In this document: positions 1 to 12,800 of the stretch, one piece after another
How the letters are laid out: every line of letters begins with the position of its first letter
How positions within the stretch are numbered: the stretch's first letter is position 1
Origin: Taudactylus pleione
Taxonomy: Eukaryota > Chordata > Amphibia > Anura > Myobatrachidae
NCBI GenBank assembly: GCA_031769625.1
Contig: JAUIMM010002344.1
Span: 62,001 to 126,000, forward strand
Length of the DNA: 64,000 bases
Reading direction: 5' to 3'
The notes under the pieces: model-generated
Database searches by the model: none
Seen by the model: only the letters and a program-made list of their open reading frames with translations
Told to the model about the DNA's origin: nothing
Program-made: the position numbers and the translations under genes

Positions 1-3000
1 GCTCAAAATTTCACTGGATGTGTTGAAGATCAAGACCAACAAATGTGATGTGAAATGGTTTTTCTCCCATGTTGCGTTTAAGAGAAAACAGCAATTGCAC
101 GTTTTAGGCCAAAATGCATTGAAAGCAATGGAAACAACAAAAGCGCATACTTTGTGTTATCTCCTCTTGTAGCAAACACAGGCAGCTCAAAATTTCACTG
201 GATGTGTTGAAGACCAATACCCACAAATGTGATGTGAAATGGTTTTTCTCCCATGTTGCGTTTAAGAGAAAACAGCAAATGCACGTTTTAGGCCAAAATG
301 CTTTGAAAGCAATGGAAACAACAAAAGTGCATACGTTGTGTTATCTCCTCTTGTAGCAAACACAGACAGCTCAAAATTTCACTGGATGTGTTGAAGACCA
401 AGACCAACAAATGTGATGTGAAATGGTTTTTCTCCCATGTTGCGTTTAAGAGAAAACAGCAAATGCACGTTTTAGGCCAAAATGCATTGAAAGCAATGAA
501 AACAACAAAAGCGCATACTTTGTGTTATCTCCTCTTGTAGCAAACACAGACAGCTCAAAATTTCACTGGATGTGTTGAAGACCAAGACCCACAAATGTGA
601 TGTGAAATGGTTTTTCTCCCATGTTGCGTTTAAGAGAAAACAGCAATTGCTCATTTTAGGCCAAAATGCATTGAAAGCAATGGAACCAACAAAAGCGCAC
701 ACTTTGTGTTATCTCCTCTTGTAGCAAACACAGACAGCTCAAAATTTCACTGGATGTCTTGAAGACCAAGACCAACAAATGTGATGTGAAATGGTTTTTC
801 TCCCATGTTGCGTTTAAGAGAAAACAGCAAATGCACGTTTTAGGCCAAAATGCATTGAAAGCAATGAAAACAACAAAAGCGCATACTTTGTGTTATCTCC
901 TCTTGTAGCAAACACAGACAGCTCAAAATTTCACTGGATGTGTTGAAGACCAAGACCCACAAATGTGATGTGAAATGGTTTTTCTCCCATATTGCGTTTA
1001 AGAGAAAACAGCAATTGCACGTTTTAGGCCAAAATGCATTGAAAGCAATGGAAACAACAAAAGCGCATACTTTGTGTTATCTCCTCTTGTAGCAAACACA
1101 GACAGCTCAAAATTTCACTGGATGTGTTGAAGACCAATACCCACAAATGTGATGTGAAATGGTTTTTCTCCCATGTTGCGTTTAAGAGAAAACAGCAAAT
1201 GCACGTTTTAGGCCAAAATGCATTGAAAGCAATGGAAACAACAAAAGCGCATACTTTGTGTTATCTCCTCTTGTAGCAAACACAGGCAGCTCAAAATTTC
1301 ACTGGATGTGTTGAAGACCAAGACCCACAAATGTGATGTGAAATGGTTTTTCTCCCATATTGCGTTTAAGAGAAAACAGCAATTGCACGTTTTAGGCCAA
1401 AATGCATTGAAAGCAATGGAAACAACAAAAGTGCATACTTTGTTTTATCTCCTCTTGTAGCAAACACAGACAGCTCAAAATTTCACTGGATGTGTTGAAG
1501 ACCAAGACCAACAAATGTGATGTGAAATGGTTTTTCTCCCATGTTGCGTTTAAGAGAAAACAGCAATTGCACGTTTTAGGCCAAAATGCATTGAAAGCAA
1601 TGGAAACAACAAAAGCGCATACTTTGTGTTATCTCCTCTTGTAGCAAACACAGGCAGCTCAAAATTTCACTGGATGTGTTGAAGACCAAGACCCACAAAT
1701 GTGATGTGAAATGGTTTTTCTCCCATGTTGCGTTTAAGAGAAAACAGCAATTGCTCATTTTAGGCCAAAATGCATTGAAAGCAATGGAACCAACAAAAGC
1801 GCATACTTTGTGTTATCTCCTCTTGTAGCAAACACAGGCAGAACAAAATTTCACTGGATGTGTTGAAGACCAAGACCCACAAATGTGATGTGAAATGGTT
1901 TTTCTCCCATATTGCGTTTAAGAGAAAACAGCAATTGCACGTGTTAGGCCAAAATGCATTGAAAGCAATGGAAACAACAAAAGCGCATACTTTGTGTTAT
2001 CTCCTCTTGTAGCAAACACAGACAGCTCAAAATTTCACTGGATGTGTTGAAGACCAATACCCACAAATGTGATGTGAAATGGTTTTTCTCCCATGTTGCG
2101 TTTAAGAGAAAACAGCAAATGCACGTTTTAGGCCAAAATGCATTGAAAGCAATGGAAACAACAAAAGCGCATACTTTGTGTTATCTCCTCTTGTAGCAAA
2201 CACAGGCAGCTCAAAATTTCACTGGATGTGTTGAAGACCAAGACCCACAAATGTGATGTGAAATGGTTTTTCTCCCATATTGCGTTTAAGAGAAAACAGC
2301 AATTGCACGTTTTAGGCCAAAATGCATTGAAAGCAATGGAAACAACAAAAGCGCATACTTTGTGTTATCTCCTCTTGTAGCAAACACAGACAGCTCAAAA
2401 TTTCACTGGATGTGTTGAAGACCAATACCCACAAATGTGATGTGAAATGGTTTTTCTCCCATGTTGCTTTTAAGAGAAAACAGCAAATTCACGTTTTAGG
2501 CCAAAATGCTTTGAAAGCAATGGAAACAACAAAAGTGCATACGTTGTGTTATCTCCTCTTGTAGCAAACACAGACAGCTCAAAATTTCACTGGATGTGTT
2601 GAAGACCAAGACCAACAAATGTGATGTGAAATGGTTTTTCTCCCATGTTGCGTTTAAGAGAAAACAGCAAATGCACGTTTTAGGCCAAAATGCATTGAAA
2701 GCAATGAAAACAACAAAAGCGCATACTTTGTGTTATCTCCTCTTGTAGCAAACACAGACAGCTCAAAATTTCACTGGATGTGTTGAAGACCAAGACCCAC
2801 AAATGTGATGTGAAATGGTTTTTCTCCCATGTTGCGTTTAAGAGAAAACAGCAATTGCTCATTTTAGGCCAAAATGCATTGAAAGCAATGGAACCAACAA
2901 AAGCGCACATTTTGTGTTATTTCCTCTTGTGGCAAACACAGACAGCTCAAAATTTCACTGGATGTCTTGAAGACCAAGACCAACAAATGTGATGTGAAAT

Positions 3001-4319
3001 GGTTTTTTTCCCATGTTGCGTTTAAGAGAAAACAGCAAATGCACGTTTTAGGCCAAAATGCATTGAAAGCAATGAAAACAACAAAAGCGCATACTTTGTG
3101 TTATCTCCTCTTGTAGCAAACACAGACAGCTCAAAATTTCACTGGATGTGTTGAAGACCAAGACCCACAAATGTGATGTGAAATGGTTTTTCTCCCATAT
3201 TGCGTTTAAGAGAAAACAGCAATTGCACGTTTTAGGCCAAAATGCATTGAAAGCAATGGAAACAACAAAAGCGCATACTTTGTGTTATCTCCTCTTGTAG
3301 CAAACACAGACAGCTCAAAATTTCACTGGATGTGTTGAAGACCAATACCCACAAATGTGATGTGAAATGGTTTTTCTCCCATGTTGCGTTTAAGAGAAAA
3401 CAGCAAATGCACGTTTTAGGCCAAAATGCATTGAAAGCAATGGAAACAACAAAAGCGCATACTTTGTGTTATCTCCTCTTGTAGCAAACACAGGCAGCTC
3501 AAAATTTCACTGGATGTGTTGAAGACCAAGACCCACAAATGTGATGTGAAATGGTTTTTCTCCCATATTGCGTTTAAGAGAAAACAGCAATTGCACATTT
3601 TAGGCCAAAATGCATTGAAAGCAATGGAAACAACAAAAGCGCATACTTTGTGTTATCTCCTCTTGTAGCAAACACAGACAGCTCAAAATTTCACTGGATG
3701 TGTTGAAGACCAATACCCACAAATGTGATGTGAAATGGTTTTTCTCCCATGTTGCGTTTAAGAGAAAACAGCAAATGCACGTTTTAGGCCAAAATGCTTT
3801 GAAAGCAATGGAAACAACAAAAGTGCATACGTTGTGTTATCTCCTCTTGTAGCAAACACAGACAGCTCAAAATTTCACTGGATGTGTTGAAGACCAAGAC
3901 CAACAAATGTGATGTGAAATGGTTTTTCTCCCATGTTGCGTTTAAGAGAAAACAGCAAATGCACGTTTTAGGCCAAAATGCATTGAAAGCAATGAAAACA
4001 ACAAAAGCGCATACTTTGTGTTATCTCCTCTTGTAGCAAACACAGACAGCTCAAAATTTCACTGGATGTGTTGAAGACCAAGACCCACAAATGTGATGTG
4101 AAATGGTTTTTCTCCCATGTTGCGTTTAAGAGAAAACAGCAATTGCTCATTTTAGGCCAAAATGCATTGAAAGCAATGGAACCAACAAAAGCGCACACTT
4201 TGTGTTATCTCCTCTTGTAGCAAACACAGACAGCTCAAAATTTCACTGGATGTCTTGAAGACCAAGACCAACAAATGTGATGTGAAATGGTTTTTCTCCC
4301 ATGTTGCGTTTAAGAGAAA

Positions 4320-7300
4320 ACAGCAATTGCTCGTTTTAGGCCAAAATGCATTGAAAGCAATGAAAACAACAAAAGCGCATACTTTGTGTTATCTCCTCTT
4401 GTAGCAAACACAGGCAGCTCAAAATTTCACTGGATGTGTTGAAGACCAAGACCAACAAATGTGATGTGAAATGGTTTTTCTCCCATGTTGCGTTTAAGAG
4501 AAAACAGCAAATGCACGTTTTAGGCCAAAATGCATTGAAAGCAATGGAAACAACAAAAGTGCATACGTTGTGTTATCTCCTCTTGTAGCAAACACGGACA
4601 GCTCAAAATTTCACTGGATGTGTTGAAGACCAAGACCAACAAATGTGATGTGAAATGGTTTTTCCCCCATGTTGCGTTTAAGAGAAAACAGCAAATGCAC
4701 GTTTTAGGCCAAAATGCATTGAAAGCAATGGAAACAACAAAAGCGCATACTTTGTGTTATCTTCTCTTGTAGCAAACACAGGCAGCTCAAAATTTCACTG
4801 GATGTGTTGAAGACCAAGACCAACAAATGTGATGTGAAATGGTTTTTCTCCCATGTTGCGTTTAAGAGAAAACAGCAATTGCTCGTTTTAGGCCAAAATG
4901 CATTGAAAGCAATGGAAACAACAAAAGTGATTACTTTGTGTTATCTCCTCTTGTAGCAAACACAGACAGCTCAAAATTTCACTGGATGTGTTGAAGACCA
5001 AGACCAACAAATGTGATGTGAAATGGTTTTTCTCCCATGTTGCGTTTAAGAGAAAACAGCAATTGCACGTTTTAGGCCAAAATGCATTGAAAGCAATGGA
5101 AACAACAAAAGCGCATACTTTGTGTTATCTCCTCTTGTAGCAAACACAGGCAGCTCAAAATTTCACTGGATGTGTTGAAGACCAAGACCCACAAATGTGA
5201 TGTGAAATGGTTTTTCTCCCATGTTGCGTTTAAGAGAAAACAGCAATTGCTCATTTTAGGCCAAAATGCATTGAAAGCAATGGAACCAACAAAAGCGCAT
5301 ACTTTGTGTTATCTCCTCTTGTAGCAAACACAGGCAGAACAAAATTTCACTGGATGTGTTGAAGACCAAGACCCACAAATGTGATGTGAAATGGTTTTTC
5401 TCCCATATTGCGTTTAAGAGAAAACAGCAATTGCACGTTTTAGGCCAAAATGCATTGAAAGCAATGGAAACAACAAAAGCGCATACTTTGTGTTATCTCC
5501 TCTTGTAGCAAACACAGACAGCTCAAAATTTCACTGGATGTGTTGAAGACCAATACCCACAAATGTGATGTGAAATGGTTTTTCTCCCATGTTGCGTTTA
5601 AGAGAAAACAGCAAATGCACGTTTTAGGCCAAAATGCATTGAAAGCAATGGAAACAACAAAAGCGCATACTTTGTGTTATCTCCTCTTGTAGCAAACACA
5701 GGCAGCTCAAAATTTCACTGGATGTGTTGAAGACCAAGACCCACAAATGTGATGTGAAATGGTTTTTCTCCCATATTGCGTTTAAGAGAAAACAGCAATT
5801 GCACGTTTTAGGCCAAAATGCATTGAAAGCAATGGAAACAACAAAAGCGCATACTTTGTGTTATCTCCTCTTGTAGCAAACACAGACAGCTCAAAATTTC
5901 ACTGGATGTGTTGAAGACCAATACCCACAAATGTGATGTGAAATGGTTTTTCTCCCATGTTGCGTTTAAGAGAAAACAGCAAATGCACGTTTTAGGCCAA
6001 AATGCTTTGAAAGCAATGGAAACAACAAAAGTGCATACGTTGTGTTATCTCCTCTTGTAGCAAACACAGACAGCTCAAAATTTCACTGGATGTGTTGAAG
6101 ACCAAGACCAACAAATGTGATGTGAAATGGTTTTTCTCCCATGTTGCGTTTAAGAGAAAACAGCAAATGCACGTTTTAGGCCAAAATTCATTGAAAGCAA
6201 TGAAAACAACAAAAGCGCATACTTTGTGTTATCTCCTCTTGTAGCAAACACAGACAGCTCAAAATTTCACTGGATGTGTTGAAGACCAAGACCCACAAAT
6301 GTGATGTGAAATGGTTTTTCTCCCATGTTGCATTTAAGAGAAAACAGCAATTGCTCATTTTAGGCCAAAATGCATTGAAAGCAATGGAACCAACAAAAGC
6401 GCATACTTTGTGTTATCTCCTCTTGTAGCAAACACAGACAGCTCAAAATTTCACTGGATGTCTTGAAGACCAAGACCAACAAATGTGATGTGAAATGGTT
6501 TTTCTCCCATGTTGCGTTTAAGAGAAAACAGCAAATGCACGTTTTAGGCCAAAATGCATTGAAAGCAATGGAACCTACAAAAGCGCATACTTTGTGTTAT
6601 CTCCTCTTGTAGCAAACACAGACAGCTCAAAATTTCACTGGATGTGTTGAAGACCAAGACCCACAAATGTGATGTGAAATGGTTTTTCTCCCATGTTGCG
6701 TTTAAGAGAAAACAGCAAATGCACGTTTTAGGCCAAAATGCATTGAAAGCAATGGAAACAACAAAAGCGCATACTTTGTTTTATCTCCTCTTGTAGCAAA
6801 CACAGACAGCTCAAAATTTCACTGGATGTGTTGAAGACCAAGACCAACAAATGTGATGTGAAATGGTTTTTCTCCCATGTTGCGTTTAAGAGAAAACAGC
6901 AATTGCACGTTTTAGGCCAAAATGCATTGAAAGCAATGGAAACAACAAAAGCGCATACTTTGTGTTATCTCCTCTTGTAGCAAACACAGGCAGCTCAAAA
7001 TTTCACTGGATGTGTTGAAGACCAAGACCCACAAATGTGATGTGAAATGGTTTTTCTCCCATGTTGCGTTTAAGAGAAAACAGCAATTGCTCGTTTTAGG
7101 CCAAAATGCATTGAAAGCAATGAAAACAACAAAAGTGCATACTTTGTGTTATCTCCTCTTGTAGCAAACACAGGCAGCTCAAAATTTCACTGGATGTGTT
7201 GAAGACCAAGACCAACAAATGTGATGTGAAATGGTTTTTCTCCCATGTTGCGTTTAAGAGAAAACAGCAAATGCACGTTTTAGGCCAAAATGCATTGAAA

Positions 7301-8380
7301 GCAATGGAAACAACAAAAGTGCATACGTTGTGTTATCTCCTCTTGTAGCAAACACGGACAGCTCAAAATTTCACTGGATGTGTTGAAGACCAAGACCAAC
7401 AAATGTGATGTGAAATGGTTTTTCCCCCATGTTGCGTTTAAGAGAAAACAGCAAATGCACGTTTTAGGCCAAAATGCATTGAAAGCAATGGAAACAACAA
7501 AAGCGCATACTTTGTGTTATCTTCTCTTGTAGCAAACACAGGCAGCTCAAAATTTCACTGGATGTGTTGAAGACCAAGACCAACAAATGTGATGTGAAAT
7601 GGTTTTTCTCCCATGTTGCGTTTAAGAGAAAACAGCAATTGCTCGTTTTAGGCCAAAATGCATTGAAAGCAATGGAAACAACAAAAGTGCATACTTTGTG
7701 TTATCTCCTCTTGTAGCAAACACAGACAGCTCAAAATTTCACTGGATGTGTTGAAGACCAAGACCAACAAATGTGATGTGAAATGGTTTTTCTCCCATGT
7801 TGCGTTTAAGAGAAAACAGCAATTGCACGTTTTAGGCCAAAATGCATTGAAAGCAATGGAAACAACAAAAGCGCATACTTTGTGTTATCTCCTCTTGTAG
7901 CAAACACAGGCAGCTCAAAATTTCACTGGATGTGTTGAAGACCAAGACCCACAAATGTGATGTGAAATGGTTTTTCTCCCATGTTGCGTTTAAGAGAAAA
8001 CAGCAATTGCTCATTTTAGGCCAAAATGCATTGAAAGCAATGGAACCAACAAAAGCGCATACTTTGTGTTATCTCCTCTTGTAGCAAACACAGGCAGAAC
8101 AAAATTTCACTAGATGTGTTGAAGACCAAGACCCACAAATGTGATGTGAAATGGTTTTTCTCCCATATTGCGTTTAAGAGAAAACAGCAATTGCACGTTT
8201 TAGGCCAAAATGCATTGAAAGCAATGGAAACAACAAAAGCGCATACTTTGTGTTATCTCCTCTTGTAGCAAACACAGGCAGCTCAAAATTTAACTGGATG
8301 TGTTGAAGACCAAGACCCACAAATGTGATGTGAAATGGTTTTTCTCCCATATTGCGTTTAAGAGAAAACAGCAATTGCAC
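4320..8380. repeat. 15-unit higher-order repeat step
   Basis: A run of satellite subtypes near 4320-5620 recurs near 7080-8380 at an offset of 2,760 bp (15 x 184). Diagnostic sites support it: TTTCCCCCAT at 4661 and 7421, and the rare CAGGCAGAAC variant with GAAC at 5337 and 8097. A small private change, GTGATTACTTTG at about 4927 against GTGCATACTTTG in the later copy, shows the copies are near-identical but not perfect. Block edges are approximate. Confidence 0.7.
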
Positions 8381-9859
8381 GTTTTAGGCCAAAATGCATT
8401 GAAAGCAATGGAAACAACAAAAGCGCATACTTTGTGTTATCTCCTCTTGTAGCAAACACAGACAGCTCAAAATTTCACTGGATGTGTTGAAGACCAATAC
8501 CCACAAATGTGATGTGAAATGGTTTTTCTCCCATGTTGCGTTTAAGAGAAAACAGCAAATGCACGTTTTAGGCCAAAATGCTTTGAAAGCAATGGAAACA
8601 ACAAAAGTGCATACGTTGTGTTATCTCCTCTTGTAGCAAACACAGACAGCTCAAAATTTCACTGGATGTGTTGAAGACCAAGACCAACAAATGTGATGTG
8701 AAATGGTTTTTCTCCCATGTTGCGTTTAAGAGAAAACAGCAAATGCACGTTTTAGGCCAAAATGCATTGAAAGCAATGAAAACAACAAAAGCGCATACTT
8801 TGTGTTATCTCCTCTTGTAGCAAACACAGACAGCTAAAAATTTCACTGGATGTGTTGAAGACCAAGACCCACAAATGTGATGTGAAATGGTTTTTCTCCC
8901 ATGTTGCGTTTAAGAGAAAACAGCATTTGCTGGTTTTAGGCAAAAATGCATTGAAAGCAATGGAAACAACAAAAGCGCATACTTTGTGTTATCTCCTCTT
9001 GTAGCAAACACAGGCAGCTCAAAATTTCACTGGATGTGTTGAAGACCAAGACCAACAAATGTGATGTGAAATGGTTTTTCTCCCATGTTGCGTTTAAGAG
9101 AAAACAGCAATTGCTCATTTTAGGCCAAAATGCATTGAAAGCAATGGAACCTACAAAAGCGCATACTTTGTGTTATCTCCTCTTGTAGCAAACACAGACA
9201 GCTCAAAATTTCACTGGATGTGTTGAAGACCAAGACCCACAAATGTGATGTGAAATGGTTTTTCCCCCATGTTGCGTTTAAGAGAAAACAGCAAATGCAT
9301 GTTTTAGGCCAAAATGCATTGAAAGCAATGGAAACAACAAAAGCGCATACTTTGTGTTATCTTCTCTTGTAGCAAACACAGGCAGCTCAAAATTTCACTG
9401 GATGTGTTGAAGACCAAGACCAACAAATGTGATGTGAAATGGTTTTTCTCCCATGTTGCGTTTAAGAGAAAACAGCAATTGCTCGTTTTAGGCCAAAATG
9501 CATTGAAAGCAATGGAAACAACAAAAGTGCATACTTTGTTTTATCTCCTCTTGTAGCAAACACAGACAGCTCAAAATTTCACTGGATGTGTTGAAGACCA
9601 AGACCAACAAATGTGATGTGAAATGGTTTTTCTCCCATGTTGCGTTTAAGAGAAAACAGCAATTGCACGTTTTAGGCCAAAATGCATTGAAAGCAATGGA
9701 AACAACAAAAGCGCATACTTTGTGTTATCTCCTCTTGTAGCAAACACAGGCAGCTCAAAATTTCACTGGATGTGTTGAAGACCAAGACCCACAAATGTGA
9801 TGTGAAATGGTTTTTCTCCCATGTTGCGTTTAAGAGAAAACAGCAATTGCTCATTTTAG

Positions 9860-12800
9860 GCCAAAATGCATAGAAAGCAATGGAACCAACAAAAGCGCAT
9901 ACTTTGTGTTATCTCCTCTTGTAGCAAACACAGGCAGAACAAAATTTCACTGGATGTGTTGAAGACCAAGACTCACAAATGTGATGTGAAATTGTTTTTC
10001 TCCCATATTGCGTTTAAGAGAAAACAGCAATTGCACGTTTTAGGCCAAAATGCATTGAAAGCAATGGAAACAACAAAAGCGCATACTTTGTGTTATCTCC
10101 TCTTGTAGCAAACACAGACAGCTCAAAATTTCACTGGATGTGTTGAAGACCAAGACCCACAAATGTGATGTGAAATGGTTTTTCTCCCATGTTGCGTTTA
10201 AGAGAAAACAGCAATTGCTCATTTTAGGCCAAAATGCATTGAAAGCAATGGAACCAACAAAAGCGCACACTTTGTGTTATCTCCTCTTGTAGCAAACACA
10301 GACAGCTCAAAATTTCACTGGATGTCTTGAAGACCAAGACCAACAAATGTGATGTGAAATGGTTTTTCTCCCATGTTGCGTTTAAGAGAAAACAGCAATT
10401 GCTCGTTTTAGGCCAAAATGCATTGAAAGCAATGAAAACAACAAAAGCGCATACTTTGTGTTATCTCCTCTTGTAGCAAACACAGGCAGCTCAAAATTTC
10501 ACTGGATGTGTTGAAGACCAAGACCAACAAATGTGATGTGAAATGGTTTTTCTCCCATGTTGCGTTTAAGAGAAAACAGCAAATGCACGTTTTAGGCCAA
10601 AATGCATTGAAAGCAATGGAAACAACAAAAGTGCATACGTTGTGTTATCTCCTCTTGTAGCAAACACGGACAGCTCAAAATTTCACTGGATGTGTTGAAG
10701 ACCAAGACCAACAAATGTGATGTGAAATGGTTTTTCCCCCATGTTGCGTTTAAGAGAAAACAGCAAATGCACGTTTTTGGCCAAAATGCATTGAAAGCAA
10801 TGGAAACAACAAAAGCGCATACTTTGTGTTATCTTCTCTTGTAGCAAACACAGGCAGCTCAAAATTTCACTGGATGTGTTGAAGACCAAGACCAACAAAT
10901 GTGATGTGAAATGGTTTTTCTCCCATGTTGCGTTTAAGAGAAAACAGCAATTGCTCGTTTTAGGCCAAAATTCATTGAAAGCAATGGAAACAACAAAAGT
11001 GCATACTTTGTGTTATCTCCTCTTGTAGCAAACACAGACAGCTCAAAATTTCACTGGATGTGTTGAAGACCAAGACCAACAAATGTGATGTGAAATGGTT
11101 TTTCTCCCATGTTGCGTTTAAGAGAAAACAGCAATTGCTCATTTTAGGCCAAAATGCATTGAAAGCAATGGAACCAACAAAAGCGCATACTTTGTGTTAT
11201 CTCCTCTTGTAGCAAACACAGGCAGAACAAAATTTCACTGGATGTGTTGAAGACCAAGACCCACAAATGTGATGTGAAATGGTTTTTCTCCCATATTGCG
11301 TTTAAGAGAAAACAGCAATTGCACATTTTAGGCCAAAATGCATTGAAAGCAATGGAAACAACAAAAGCGCATACTTTGTGTTATCTCCTCTTGTAGCAAA
11401 CACAGGCAGCTCAAAATTTAACTGGATGTGTTGAAGACCAAGACCCACAAATGTGATGTGAAATGGTTTTTCTCCCAAATTGCGTTTAAGAGAAAACAGC
11501 AATTGCACGTTTTAGGCCAAAATGCATTGAAAGCAATGGAAACAACAAAAGCGCATACTTTGTGTTATCTCCTCTTGTAGCAAACACAGACAGCTCAAAA
11601 TTTCACTGGATGTGTTGAAGACCAATACCCACAAATGTGATGTGAAATGGTTTTTCTCCCATGTTGCGTTTAAGAGAAAACAGCAAATGCACGTTTTAGG
11701 CCAAAATGCTTTGAAAGCAATGGAAACAACAAAAGTGCATACGTTGTGTTATCTCCTCTTGTAGCAAACACAGACAGCTCAAAATTTCACTGGATGTGTT
11801 GAAGACCAAGACCAACAAATGTGATGTGAAATGGTTTTTCTCCCATGTTGCGTTTAAGAGAAAACAGCAAATGCACGTTTTAGGCCAAAATGCATTGAAA
11901 GCAATGAAAACAACAAAAGCGCATACTTTGTGTTATCTCCTCTTGTAGCAAACACAGACAGCTCAAAATTTCACTGGATGTGTTGAAGACCAAGACCCAC
12001 AAATGTGATGTGAAATGGTTTTTCTCCCATGTTGCGTTTAAGAGAAAACAGCAATTGCTCATTTTAGGCCAAAATGCATTGAAAGCAATGGAACCAACAA
12101 AAGCGCATACTTTGTGTTATCTCCTCTTGTAGCAAACACAGACAGCTCAAAATTTCACTGGATGTCTTGAAGACCAAGACCAACAAATGTGATGTGAAAT
12201 GGTTTTTCTCCCATGTTGCGTTTAAGAGAAAACAGCAAATGCACGTTTTAGGCCAAAATGCATTGAAAGCAATGAAAACAACAAAAGCGCATACTTTGTG
12301 TTATCTCCTCTTGTAGCAAACACAGACAGCTCAAAATTTCACTGGATGTGTTGAAGACCAAGACCCACAAATGTGATGTGAAATGGTTTTTCTCCCATGT
12401 TGCGTTTAAGAGAAAACAGCATTTGCTGGTTTTAGGCAAAAATGCATTGAAAGCAATGGAAACAACAAAAGCGCATACTTTGTGTTATCTCCTCTTGTAG
12501 CAAACACAGGCAGCTCAAAATTTCACTGGATGTGTTGAAGACCAAGACCAACAAATGTGATGTGAAATGGTTTTTCTCCCATGTTGCGTTTAAGAGAAAA
12601 CAGCAATTGCTCATTTTAGGCCAAAATGCATTGAAAGCAATGGAACCTACAAAAGCGCATACTTTGTGTTATCTCCTCTTGTAGCAAACACAGACAGCTC
12701 AAAATTTCACTGGATGTGTTGAAGACCAAGACCCACAAATGTGATGTGAAATGGTTTTTCCCCCATGTTGCGTTTAAGAGAAAACAGCAAATGCACGTTT

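Noticed and set aside
9866..10108. Plus-strand 80-codon frame in the satellite, repeated at 13362 and 16490
   Set aside because: It arises where TGCATTG became TGCATAG and a chance ATG is in frame. It is copied with the higher-order block and has no coding signature.
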